In this document: positions 1 through 8,900 of the stretch, one piece after another | How the letters are laid out: the number at the start of each line of letters is the position of its first letter | Position numbering within the stretch: the stretch's first letter is position 1 | From: a bacterium | GTDB taxonomy: Bacteria > Armatimonadota > UBA5829 | DNA: 40,688 nt | Direction of reading: 5' to 3' | Assembly: GCA_021373255.1 (NCBI GenBank) | Contig: JAJFTD010000126.1 | Location: 1-40,688, forward strand | Notes under the pieces: generated by a model | Told to the model about the DNA's origin: nothing | Database searches by the model: none | What the model saw: the letters and a program-made list of their open reading frames with translations, nothing else | Program-made: the position numbers and the translations under genes

Positions 1-16
1 AAATTGAATAAGATTT

Positions 17-131
17 CCTGGTGACCATACCGGTGGGGGTCCACCCGTTCCCATTCCGAACACGGCAGTTAAGCCCACCAGGGCCGAAGATACTTGGGCG
101 TTAGGCCCCGGGAAAATAGGTCGTCGCCAGG
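17..131 (+). rRNA. rrf: 5S ribosomal RNA
   Basis: The 115-base segment has the hallmark 5S layout. Its ends pair (CCTGGTGAC at 17-25 with GTCGCCAGG at 123-131, one G-U pair), and the conserved internal block CCCATTCCGAACACGG is present, followed by the GGGCCGAAGATACTTGGG region. It is the structural RNA of the large ribosomal subunit. No 23S or 16S sequence is seen in the 16 bases before it, so the rest of the rRNA operon, if linked, lies to the left of the window. A strong terminator follows directly. Confidence 0.96.
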
Positions 132-142
132 TTTATATTTAC

Positions 143-177
143 AAAAGGCCTCTCCTACATTAGGAGAGGCCTTTTTT
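143..177 (+). terminator. Rho-independent terminator after 5S rRNA
   Basis: A perfect 11-bp stem (GGCCTCTCCTA at 147-157, TAGGAGAGGCC at 161-171) has a 3-base loop, is preceded by AAAA and ends in TTTTTT. It lies 12 bases after the 5S gene and would end the rRNA transcript. The A/T symmetry lets it also work on the other strand. Confidence 0.93.
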
Positions 178-211
178 GCATTGATACTACATGAAATATT
201 GAGCATTACAC

Positions 212-240
212 TTACTACTGCTGAGGAAATAGGTTATAAT
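212..240 (+). promoter_or_regulatory. Candidate promoter of the AbrB/VapC pair
   Basis: A perfect -10 hexamer TATAAT sits at 235-240. A weak -35 (TTACTA, 212-217) lies 17 bases upstream. The distance to the antitoxin start at 288 is about 47 bases. The -10 is convincing and the -35 is poor, as is common for toxin-antitoxin promoters that are controlled by the antitoxin binding near them. Confidence 0.5.
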
Positions 241-287
241 AATAGTACAAATAAGAAACAGAATGGTCGGCTGGTAGGAGTAGGAAG

Positions 288-524
288 ATGTCAATAGTTC
301 ACCTTTCTTCAGAATTCCAGGTAGCAATACCTGAAGTACTGCTGGCCAAGCTTGGAACCAAGCCTGGCCATGCGATGATGGTGGTTGAAAGGGATGGTGG
401 GATTGTATTAACCCCGCTACCCTCTGACCCGGTTGAGTTTCTCTGCGGTGTGCTCTCTGGGGAGCCGTCGCTGACGAAAGAATTAGTCACGGAAAGGGCA
501 CAGGAAGTTGAGTCCGAAGAATAA
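288..524 (+). CDS. AbrB-family (SpoVT/MazE-like) antitoxin
   Basis: This 78-residue protein begins with the swapped-hairpin AbrB DNA-binding pattern: a short strand, then VAIPEVLLAKLGTKPGH, then a second strand rich in Val/Met ending in IVLTPLP. This is the usual N-terminal domain of VapB/MazE-type antitoxins. The acidic C-terminal tail (about residues 48-78) is where such antitoxins wrap their toxin. The ATG has an AGGAG site seven bases upstream (276-280). It overlaps the next gene by 17 bases, the standard antitoxin-toxin arrangement. Its expected roles are to neutralise the partner PIN protein and to repress its own promoter; these are inferred from the family. Confidence 0.85.
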   Translation: MSIVHLSSEFQVAIPEVLLAKLGTKPGHAMMVVERDGGIVLTPLPSDPVEFLCGVLSGEPSLTKELVTERAQEVESEE

Positions 525-912
525 CGAGTTTGTATTGGATTCCTACGCGATCCTGGCTTTCCTGCAGAAGGAGCCGGGTTACGGCCGCGTAGAGGCTTTG
601 CTGAAGGGTGCGATGACGGGCGATGTAAGGGTGCACATATCAGCAATAAATCTCGCAGAGGTTCATTACCACGTTCTGCGGAGGGGCAGGGATGCATCAA
701 GGATCCTTGCAGCCCTGGAGGCGCTGCCTCTCAAAGTTGCATCGGCAGATAGTTACATGCAACAGGCGGTGGAGTTGAGAGTGAAGTTCGGAGTACCGCT
801 GGGCACGTGCTTTGCCGCCGCACTGTCACAGGATCTCAGAAAGCCATTAATCACCGGTCACCGAGAGTTCCGCAAGCTCGGTCAAACGGTTAACATAGAG
901 TGGCTAGGGTAG
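508..912 (+). CDS. VapC-like PIN-domain protein with two catalytic acids replaced
   Basis: This 134-residue protein has a full-length PIN fold: VLDSYAILAFL (D11), NLAEVHYHVL (E51), then the C-terminal block LGTCFAAAL ... LITGHREFRKL. VapC toxins are Mg-dependent ribonucleases that normally use four acids. Here the first two are present, but the third (usual LADAF pattern) is T100 and the fourth (usual TGD) is H118. I checked both codons (ACG and CAC), so this is not a reading error within this sequence. The start is a TTG at 508, inside the antitoxin gene, with a GGAAAGGG stretch upstream. It could be an inactivated toxin, or one with altered metal coordination. The fold assignment is firm; activity is doubtful. 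Confidence 0.85.
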   Translation: MSPKNNEFVLDSYAILAFLQKEPGYGRVEALLKGAMTGDVRVHISAINLAEVHYHVLRRGRDASRILAALEALPLKVASADSYMQQAVELRVKFGVPLGTCFAAALSQDLRKPLITGHREFRKLGQTVNIEWLG

Positions 913-930
913 CTTAACCCGTATAGGCTT

Positions 931-969
931 ATAGGCTGCAGTGAGAGGTATATCTTTCCTGCAGCCTAT
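931..969. terminator. Hairpin between convergent genes
   Basis: An 11-bp perfect inverted repeat (ATAGGCTGCAG at 931-941, CTGCAGCCTAT at 959-969) with a 17-base loop sits between the end of the PIN gene and the end of the minus-strand permease gene. It is followed on the plus strand by a short T-rich stretch. It probably terminates transcripts from both sides. Confidence 0.65.
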
Positions 970-971
970 TT

Positions 972-2849
972 CTATTTGTAGCTAGGTATGATAATTCCAC
1001 GCATGATCACATTCTGCGCAAACGCGAAGACTAACAGGGTGGGCAGCGCTGCGAGTGTGAGTGCGGCCATTGTGACGTATTGCGGCGCGGTGGACTGCAA
1101 TTGATATAACCACACCATCATCGTCCACATCTTGGAGTCCTGACACACCAGCATCGCATACATAAACGCCCCGTATGCCCCCGTGAACGACTGCAGCGCG
1201 ATCACCGCGAAGATGGGCTTACTCATCGGAATGGTGATGCGCCTGAACATTGTACTCTCGCTAGCACCGTCAATAATCCCCGCTTCATACAGCTCCTTTG
1301 GAAGACTGTCGAAGAACCCCTTAAGCAAAAATATCGCGTAGCCGTTCGCCATCCCTGGCAGGATCAGTGCCCAATACGTGTTGAGCAGGTGGAACTGTTT
1401 CAGTAGCAGGAAGCTCGGGATCATCGCCACTTCCGCAGGGAACGCCATAGTCGCAAGCAGGAACAGCAGCACCTTATATGCATAGGGCAGGCTGTAACGT
1501 GAAAGGGCATAGGCGCACATCGGATTCACTATGAGGTGGATGCAGATGACCGCGAGCACGAATATGAGCGTGTTCATTACAGCACGCCCGTGCAGGAACA
1601 TATAGTCGATCACCACCGCATAGTTGCGTGTGGAAAAATCGGTGCGGAGCGCGCCTACGTGAGCCGAGACATACGCCCAGTCGGACGCATATACTGGCGG
1701 AGTGATGTCGTCAAACGATTTATATCCCGTCCCAAGCGCCGCGTTCGCCTTGCCTACGCTCCCGAACTCCTGCCGCAGATGCTCTCTATAGAGGTTCTCG
1801 GTGTTCACGGGATGCACCATCGAGAGTGGCACAGCCTTACCTATAAAGTCCATCCAATCGACGAGCCGGCTTCCACCTGACGCGTGCTTTACAGGAAGCG
1901 CTATCTGATCGAAAGAGCCGTATGTGGTGCCGTAGCGCTCGTTGAGGGCGGCGATATTGCTTTTATAGCGATTTATCAGAAACGTCCTGTAACTTGTCAC
2001 AGCAGCGGGATCGATACGCATGTATCGAAACGGGAGCTGAGTGCGCACAAACGAGCTCCAGTCGGCCGCCATTGCCTTGTTCGAGGGTGGGGTGGCGCTG
2101 AGGCGAATCTGGGCGAAATCCTTGAAGTAAGTGCCCCAACTCGCATTCAATTTGTCTAGGGAGCCCTCATAAACCGCATTCTTGAGATATGCCTGAAACG
2201 CGGGGTCCACCATTATCGGGCGCAGGAAATATGTAGGCAGCTTTTGCTTGAATTCCAGCCATTCCTGCATCTTGAGTGAGTTGTCCGGTTCCCACTCGCG
2301 CATTTTAAAACGTTCAAACGGCGGCGAAACGGTTCTAAACGAGTCGTTTTCCTCAATATACGCGCGATTGAGTTTGCCGATGCTTCCCCCAAAGCGCCGC
2401 CTGCAAAAGTCCTGATAACGCTGCCTGAGCTGGCTGGGCGAGTTCATATACCCCTCAAACCCGGCCTGCTTGTAACTGATCGGCAGCGATTCAACGAACC
2501 GCGTCCAATCCTTTACCAGTGCCTGCGTTTTCAGTGAGGTGGGGTCATGGCTCGGCGGCTGAACATCATCAATCTTCGCGAAATCAGTGCCGTAGTATTG
2601 GTTGATAAGCTCGATATCACCCGCATAACGATCTTCGGCATACTTGGGGAACAGCGCATCGGTGCGATACAGATAATGGGGGATTATGCTGTAGTTATTC
2701 ACGTCAGCGCCACTGGTCACGGACGACCCGAGCATCAGCACGAACGGATACACCATTGTGACTGCTCCGACAGTGAGCGCGATATACAGAGCCGCTATGG
2801 TAAGGCGCATCTTCCACGTGCGCCGCCCGACCTTGGGGATAATCGCCAT
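972..2849 (-). CDS. Sugar ABC transporter permease (MalG type) with large five-repeat insertion
   Basis: This 625-residue protein is more than twice the usual length of a MalG-type permease (about 280). Residues 13-42 form the first membrane helix. Residues 420-625 carry the remaining helices and the cytoplasmic EAA loop (LYEAGIIDGAS, about 520-545, with EAG in place of EAA), which docks to the ATPase. Between them, residues ~70-395 hold five tandem units of 60-70 residues. Each has a pattern like LNxxYGTxYxSFDxIxxP followed by DWxxF and a proline. By topology this block lies outside the membrane. The ATG has a GGAG site seven bases upstream, and the gene starts three bases after the preceding permease fusion, so the two are co-translated. 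Its role is half of the membrane channel for an oligosaccharide importer; the repeats' role is unknown. Confidence 0.88.
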   Translation of the reverse strand: MAIIPKVGRRTWKMRLTIAALYIALTVGAVTMVYPFVLMLGSSVTSGADVNNYSIIPHYLYRTDALFPKYAEDRYAGDIELINQYYGTDFAKIDDVQPPSHDPTSLKTQALVKDWTRFVESLPISYKQAGFEGYMNSPSQLRQRYQDFCRRRFGGSIGKLNRAYIEENDSFRTVSPPFERFKMREWEPDNSLKMQEWLEFKQKLPTYFLRPIMVDPAFQAYLKNAVYEGSLDKLNASWGTYFKDFAQIRLSATPPSNKAMAADWSSFVRTQLPFRYMRIDPAAVTSYRTFLINRYKSNIAALNERYGTTYGSFDQIALPVKHASGGSRLVDWMDFIGKAVPLSMVHPVNTENLYREHLRQEFGSVGKANAALGTGYKSFDDITPPVYASDWAYVSAHVGALRTDFSTRNYAVVIDYMFLHGRAVMNTLIFVLAVICIHLIVNPMCAYALSRYSLPYAYKVLLFLLATMAFPAEVAMIPSFLLLKQFHLLNTYWALILPGMANGYAIFLLKGFFDSLPKELYEAGIIDGASESTMFRRITIPMSKPIFAVIALQSFTGAYGAFMYAMLVCQDSKMWTMMVWLYQLQSTAPQYVTMAALTLAALPTLLVFAFAQNVIMRGIIIPSYK

Positions 2850-2852
2850 ATA

Positions 2853-5273
2853 CTACTCCTTCGCCCCCGCCGAGAACTTCAAATCTTTGAGGATTCTGAG
2901 CTGATACATCGTGAACCCGATCAGCATACTTCCCATAATCCACGCTTCAGCAGTGGCAAAGCCGAACTTCAAGAACATAAAGGCATTGTACCAGATGTCG
3001 AGTCCGATGACGTGAGTGGCATAGTTGGGCCCACCTCCGGTCATCACAAAGACGTTCTCCATCGCCTTGAATGCCCCGATGAACGCCCCCACGAAGTTGA
3101 TAATGATAAGCGGTTTGAGCATCGGCAGGACGATGTGCCAGACTTTGGTCCATATCCCAGCGCCGTCCACATCAGCCGCTTCGTACATCTCGTCGGGAAT
3201 GCTCTTCAACGCCGCCAGGTAGATAATGCTCCCCGGCCCCGCGCTCGCCCATATTACGGGGATAATGATGCAGAACATCGCCATGTGAGAATCGTTGAGC
3301 CAGGTTTGCGTGGGGATGTGCAGCCACGCAATAAGCGAATTGAATAGCCCCTGTGGGGTGGGGTCGTAGAACCATTTCCACAGGAACATAATCACAAGCC
3401 CGCTGGTGACTGCTGGCAGGTAATACAATGTCCTGTAGAGCATCTTGCCGCGCGGGACCTCTGAGAGCATCAGGGCGAGGAATATGGGCACAAAGAACCC
3501 AATCCCCAGCGACAACGCCACATACTTGAAGCTGTTGATCAGTGCCCACCAGAACGTGTCCTGCCCAACCACCGCGATAAAGTTATCCAATCCGACAAAA
3601 CTGCTGCCACCGAGTATCCTGAAGTCCTGAAACGCCATCACAAGTCCGCGCATCAGTGGATAATACATCCACATCAGCACGGAGAGCACCGCCGGAAGCA
3701 TGAATAGCCAAGGTACAATATGCCCTTTAAGTCCACTGCCACCCACGGGGCGGGAGTCCGGCGCGTCTGCCGCATGAGCGCGGGATAAAACCTTCACTTG
3801 GCGTGTGACAAACATCGCAATAATCGCTAATACTGCGAGCACAATCACCCACGCCGTCATGCGTTTCCTGTGCATCTCCGCTGGTGGCACATAGCCGATC
3901 ATCTTTCGGTTGATGCGATCCACGCACGCATCCAGCAGTTTCTTTGTGTTGGCACTGGGGTTTTGGTAGATGGCCTGCATGGGCGCGTCCATCTCGTTGT
4001 AGATCATCTCGCAGTTGGGACCGTTGGGCTCGGGTTTGCCATGTATAAATGCGCTCTCACTCGCCGCCACCCACGCCTTGGGAATCTCCGGCACATATTC
4101 AGAGTAACCATACTTCACGAGTTTGGACGGGTTTACATACTTCCACAGGCCGTTTTCGACGTAACTTCTGGTGCAAATCTCGTCTGCATGGGCGCCCGCC
4201 ATAAACTTGATATACTCCCAAGCCGCGCGCTTTACCCGAGGGTCCTTGATTTGGGTGCTCATACCCCACATCCCCGCATTGATCTCATTGGCATGAATCC
4301 CTGTGGGGCCAGCCGGAAGTGGCGCTATGCCCAATATGCTGGGGTTGAGGTCCGAGCGGGTTATGACCTGGTCCTGCGCGCAGGACATCCACATCGCGAG
4401 TTTATTGCGCTTGATATCATCCTGGAAATTGTTAGTGACATTTGCCACGCCACGGTAGGTCTTGCCATTACGAGTCCACTCGCCGCGAGTGAGCTTTGCA
4501 TAAAACTCCAGTGCCTTTACACCCGCAGGAGAGTTGAAAACAGCGCGAAATTGCCCGCTCTTGTCCTGCTCGAGTACATCACCCCCGGCCTGCCAAATAA
4601 AGTCGGTGAGGTAATACCCGCCCTGCGTTTGTGGGAAAAAGAACCCCCACTGGCCTTTTTCGGGCACAGTGAGCTTCTCTGCATACGTGTAGAACTCGTC
4701 CCAGGTCCTCGGTGGGCGATCCGGGTTTAGTCCCGCGGCTCTGAACAGGTCCTTGCGATAATACAGCGCCATAGCAGCCTGGAACCACGGCACGCAGTAG
4801 ATATGCCCATCCACCGTTATCGCCTTACGAATCGCGGGATGGACATTTGCAAGCACTTTCGGGTCGTTCTTCACGTATTCGTCCAACGGCTGCAAGAAGC
4901 TCTGCCCTATGTATGTGCGCAGCTTCCTGAAGTTGACATAGAACACATCCGGCGCAGCGCCCCCTGCCATAGAGAGCAGGAAGTTGGATTCCGAAGCGGG
5001 TCCTTGTATGTTCAGCCCCTCGGCGCTTACGATCTGGATATCGGGATGCTCGCGTTTGAATGCCTCGAACACGGCCCGATTAGCGCGAGCCCAGGGGTTG
5101 TTGTCGTTCTTCTGAGGTATGCCCCATATTCCTCCAGCCAAGTGAAGAATCACTTTCTCGTGATGGGTAGTATCGGCTGAGGTAGATTTCGGCGCGCTCA
5201 AGCACACGGCGGCAATGACTGCGCCTATCAAGATGAGATAAAGATGAGATATGGGGAGATATTTTCGGTACAA
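2853..5273 (-). CDS. Sugar-binding protein fused to ABC permease (MalE-MalF type fusion)
   Basis: This 806-residue protein has two parts. Residues 10-28 form a signal or anchor helix, and residues ~40-460 are a family-1 extracellular solute-binding protein (AAPDVFYVNF, WFQAAMALYYRKDLF and PRTWDEFYTYAEKL blocks are typical). A helix at ~474-490 and a charged linker lead to a MalF-type permease (~517-800) with the EAA loop YEAADVDGAGIWTKVWHIVLP. The binding protein is therefore tethered to its channel rather than free or lipid-anchored. The only start before the conserved part is TTG at 5271-5273 (a second TTG is at codon 15), without a clear ribosome site. No ATPase gene is nearby, so a shared MsmK/UgpC-type ATPase encoded elsewhere is expected. 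It heads the two-gene operon. Confidence 0.88.
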   Translation of the reverse strand: MYRKYLPISHLYLILIGAVIAAVCLSAPKSTSADTTHHEKVILHLAGGIWGIPQKNDNNPWARANRAVFEAFKREHPDIQIVSAEGLNIQGPASESNFLLSMAGGAAPDVFYVNFRKLRTYIGQSFLQPLDEYVKNDPKVLANVHPAIRKAITVDGHIYCVPWFQAAMALYYRKDLFRAAGLNPDRPPRTWDEFYTYAEKLTVPEKGQWGFFFPQTQGGYYLTDFIWQAGGDVLEQDKSGQFRAVFNSPAGVKALEFYAKLTRGEWTRNGKTYRGVANVTNNFQDDIKRNKLAMWMSCAQDQVITRSDLNPSILGIAPLPAGPTGIHANEINAGMWGMSTQIKDPRVKRAAWEYIKFMAGAHADEICTRSYVENGLWKYVNPSKLVKYGYSEYVPEIPKAWVAASESAFIHGKPEPNGPNCEMIYNEMDAPMQAIYQNPSANTKKLLDACVDRINRKMIGYVPPAEMHRKRMTAWVIVLAVLAIIAMFVTRQVKVLSRAHAADAPDSRPVGGSGLKGHIVPWLFMLPAVLSVLMWMYYPLMRGLVMAFQDFRILGGSSFVGLDNFIAVVGQDTFWWALINSFKYVALSLGIGFFVPIFLALMLSEVPRGKMLYRTLYYLPAVTSGLVIMFLWKWFYDPTPQGLFNSLIAWLHIPTQTWLNDSHMAMFCIIIPVIWASAGPGSIIYLAALKSIPDEMYEAADVDGAGIWTKVWHIVLPMLKPLIIINFVGAFIGAFKAMENVFVMTGGGPNYATHVIGLDIWYNAFMFLKFGFATAEAWIMGSMLIGFTMYQLRILKDLKFSAGAKE

Positions 5274-5311
5274 TGTTTTGTTCTGCTGATACCTGACGTA
5301 ACTTACTTCTT

Positions 5312-5341
5312 AGTATAAGGTAAGGCAGAACTTGGTGTCAA
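5312..5341 (-). promoter_or_regulatory. Promoter of the sugar importer operon
   Basis: On the minus strand there is a perfect TTGACA -35 (complement of 5336-5341) and a TATACT -10 (complement of 5312-5317), 18 bases apart. It lies about 40 bases upstream of the TTG start of the binding protein-permease fusion. This supports that start region and suggests vegetative sigma-factor control. Confidence 0.72.
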
Positions 5342-5375
5342 TGGTGGGGCGAAATGTTGTAATCTGCGTTAACCT

Positions 5376-5441
5376 GCATTATTCCCAGCAAGTGAATACC
5401 GCAAGCAACGGTGCGGTATTCTATTTACTCACGAATAATGC
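5376..5441. repeat. Nested inverted repeat upstream of importer operon
   Basis: Two concentric perfect inverted repeats are visible. The inner arms are GAATACCGCA (5394-5403) and TGCGGTATTC (5412-5421) around an 8-base centre. The outer arms are GCATTATTC (5376-5384) and GAATAATGC (5433-5441). The spacers between inner and outer arms differ by two bases (9 and 11). It lies about 35 bases upstream of the importer's -35 box and could be a regulator site, a terminator of an unseen transcript, or a small palindromic element. I cannot decide between these. Confidence 0.6.
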
Positions 5442-5517
5442 GGGGCAATCCAGCGCAGACCGCTATATTCCGCCCCTCCGCCATACGGAATCTTATATCG
5501 TTTCCCATAAAAGAAAG

Positions 5518-5736
5518 CTAATGCTTAATAAGCTGCGACTGCACTCTGGCGATGATCTCTCTGACGCTCCAATACCTTCTCTCAGGCAGGCTTTCTATGG
5601 CATCAAGGATCAAATCTGGTGCTTCGTTATCTTCAGCGCAGCGAAGCAGTTCGATGCGGGAGCAGGGGAAGATGATGTCATCCAGATAGGCTCCCAGTCT
5701 CGTAGGTGTTCTAAAACTAGCGGTTGTTACTGCCAT
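5518..5736 (-). CDS. DUF2795-family small protein
   Basis: This 72-residue protein reads as the family pattern: an aromatic/Leu start (LGAYLDD), FPCSRIELLRCAEDNEAP, then LDAIESLPERRYWSVREII. DUF2795 proteins are small helical proteins of unknown function, widespread in soil bacteria. I chose the ATG at 5734-5736 because an almost perfect ribosome site (AAGGAGGTG) lies six bases upstream. The open frame extends further upstream but without such a site. It is monocistronic, convergent with nothing, and sits between the importer operon and the giant repeat protein. No function can be assigned. Confidence 0.75.
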   Translation of the reverse strand: MAVTTASFRTPTRLGAYLDDIIFPCSRIELLRCAEDNEAPDLILDAIESLPERRYWSVREIIARVQSQLIKH

Positions 5737-5972
5737 GGGGCACCTCCTTATTGTATGTGGTTCGGGAAACGAAGCTAATATAACCCAGTAATACCCAGCA
5801 CTTCGCTCTGCATTAACCTCTCTCACCACGATTGATGATGATGCGAGGTAATGGAACACAAATAATTGAGGTATAGGAGGCCACACCTCTGTCCTGGTAT
5901 TTCTAACAGGATGTTGCCGATATCACAAGTATGCCTCAGTTTCTGCAGATGTCAATATCGCAAAATGTGACA

Positions 5973-8900
5973 TTAATATGATGGTGGAGGTGGGAGAGAT
6001 ATGGTTGCTTTGAAATCCTGATTCGGCTGATCGGATGTTACGCTCGTATACTCGTGGCACTCAGGGCTGAAGGTATAGAGGCTATGCAACCATATGTGCA
6101 CCTTACCGCTCCAGCCAGCCGGCACTGCCATACTATAATATCCATTGTTATCGGTTTGGGTGGACTGATCCAAGTTGTCGATATACAGCATAACTTCCCC
6201 GATTGGTGTTCCATCTGCAGTCTTAACGTATCCTGAAATAGTCGGTTTTAGTTTTGCTTGGAAGTTCTGATTTGGCAGATCTGTGGTCACATTAGCGTAT
6301 GTGTAACTCTTAGGGTTGAACTCATACAAGGCATGTGAAACAGTTACTGTGCCGCTCCAACCTTTTGGCACGATGATAGAATAATAGCCACTATAATCTA
6401 TATTCCACTCGCCTATGCCGCTAACGTTAATATGTGCATCGCTCACCGGGCTGCCGTCCATTGTGCGAAGATAGCCTGAAATGATAGGCTTCGGTATCGC
6501 TTCAAAATCTTGATTCTGTTTGTTTGCGGTCACGTTTACATAATCATGAGACTCCGGGTTGAACGTGTATAGATAGTTTGATACAGTTACTGTACCACTC
6601 CAACCTGTAGGTACCAGAATGCTGTAGTACCCGCTTGAATTAGTGTCTGCCCACTGGATTCCATCACTTGTATTTATCTGGGCACATTCTACCGGAGTCC
6701 CGCTGGGAGTCCGGATGTATCCTGAAATTGCTAGTCTGGCTATCGCTTCATAATCCTGATCTGTTATATCAGCTATTACATTGGTGTAATCCCGGTTTTC
6801 CGGGCTGAATGTGTAGAGATATGCCGGTTCTACTATTACTGTGCCGCTCCAGCCAGATAATACTGGAATGGAATAATAGCCCTCAGAATCCGTGTAGTAA
6901 TTTTCCCAACCATCATTGGTATGGATGCATACATATTCGACAGCCGTTCCGTTTGCCGCACGAATATGGCCTGAGATAGTCGGCTTCGCCGTTGCGTTAT
7001 AATCCTGATCCGGTTGATCAGTAGTCACGTTGGCATAGTTATAACTCTCAGGCGTGAACACATAGAGGGGGTGTGATTGCACTGTCACGGCACCACTCCA
7101 ACCGGGTTGTACTGGAATGGAGTAATAACCGTCTGAATCTGTCTCGTAGGAGTTGATACCATTACTGAGATATGCACACACAGCGGCTCCATCTGCTGTG
7201 CGAATGTGACCTGAGATCACAGGTTTGACTATAGCTTCGAAGTTTGAATTTGGTTGATCTGAAGTTATGTTTCTAAAATCCCGGCTCTGCGGGCTAAATA
7301 CATAGAGATCTTGTGATTCTATATCTATTGTGCCGTTCCAGTCATTAGGCACGGCAAAGCTGTAATAACCATTGGAGTCAGTGCGTTCGTAGTAATAGTA
7401 GTAGTCGTTTTCCGAATGTAAATATAATTCAACATTCTCAACCGGTGTTCCGTTGGACGTCTTCACATATCCAGAGATAATAGGCTTGTTTACTGCCTGG
7501 AAATTTTGATTAGACAAATTGGTGGTTACGTTGATGTAATTGCGTGTTTGTGGGATGCAGTAATACTCCGAATTTTCCCACACGTTTACTGTGCCATCCC
7601 AGCCGGCAGGCACGTGGATAATGTAATAACCTCTTGAGTCTGTTCGGCAATAGGTGTTATAACCGTTTACATTCGAGTCGTAGGCATCAATGCTGAGATC
7701 GTCTATTGGAATTCCATTTGCTGTACGAACATATCCTGAGATAATCAGTTCGGATATAGCCAATATGTCTTGATCAGGAATATCATCTGTTACATTAGTG
7801 TATTCACGGCTTACTGGATTGAATGCGTAGAGTTCCTGTGACCCTACGTTCATCTGACCGCTCCATCCTGTTGGCACGTGGAGGGAGTAATAGCCGTCAG
7901 AATCTGTGTAGTAGCTATCGCTATCCGTGTAAATATTTACGTAGCTTACCGGCATACCATCTGCCGTGCGAACATGACCTGAGATGATCGGTTTAGTTAT
8001 CGCTTCAAAGTCCTGATCAGATTGATCGCTTATTACGTCGGTAAAATACCTGCTTTCGGGAGTGAAAGTATAAATACGAGAATAAAATTGTAGAGTGCCG
8101 CTCCATCCTTTTCTTACATGGAGGGCGTAGTAGCCATCAGAGTCTGTATACACACAGCCGTCATACCACCATATTTCTAAGCCGCTTACTGGTGTACCAT
8201 CAGATGTGCGTATGTGGCCGGATATTACGGGAGCGGTCTTCGCTTCGAAGTCTTGATTGGGTATGTCTGTCGTCACATTTGTGTAATTCCGACTCTCAGG
8301 AGTGAAAGAATAGAAGTTGTTCGACAAAGCGTATAACGAGCCACTCCAGCCTGGAGACATGTGTAGCGCGTAATAGCCCTCGGAGTCTGTATAATAACTA
8401 ACCCCGTCTGCCCATAATTGGGCGTCTTTTAAAGGCGTGCCATCCGCTGTCCGAATATGACCGGATATAATTGGCTTGGCTTTCGCAATGAAGTCCTGAT
8501 TTGGTATATCGGTAATTACGGATGTGTAATCCCGGCTTTGGGGTGTTAAAGTGCAGGAAGCCGAAGATGCACCTAGAGCGCCGCTCCAGCCAGACCATAC
8601 GTGCAGCGCATAATACCCGTTAGAGTCTGTGTTATAGCTACGGTCGCCTAGCCATATTTGAGCATCATTTACAGGATTACCATCTGCCGTGATGACATGA
8701 CCTGAGATGGTCGGTCTTACTGCCGCTACGAAATCTTGATTAGGTAGATCGGTGGTTACATCTGGGCAATAAAGATACATTGGAGTAAGATCATATAGGT
8801 CCGACGAAGGAAATAGATATGCACAATAATGAGCTGGTACGCGTAAGGAATAATAGCCTTCAGAGTTCGTGTGGCAATCATCCCATTCAGAACCCATTAT

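Noticed and set aside
94-297. Open frame overlapping the 5S rRNA 3' half
   Set aside because: It runs through the rRNA and its terminator and lacks a ribosome site; not a gene.
2547-3347. 266-residue open frame on the plus strand across both permease genes
   Set aside because: It is antisense to two clear permease genes, has a low-complexity His/Arg-rich translation and no family pattern.
3870-4730. 286-residue open frame opposite the binding-protein domain
   Set aside because: Mirror frame of a well-conserved gene with no recognisable domain and no ribosome site.
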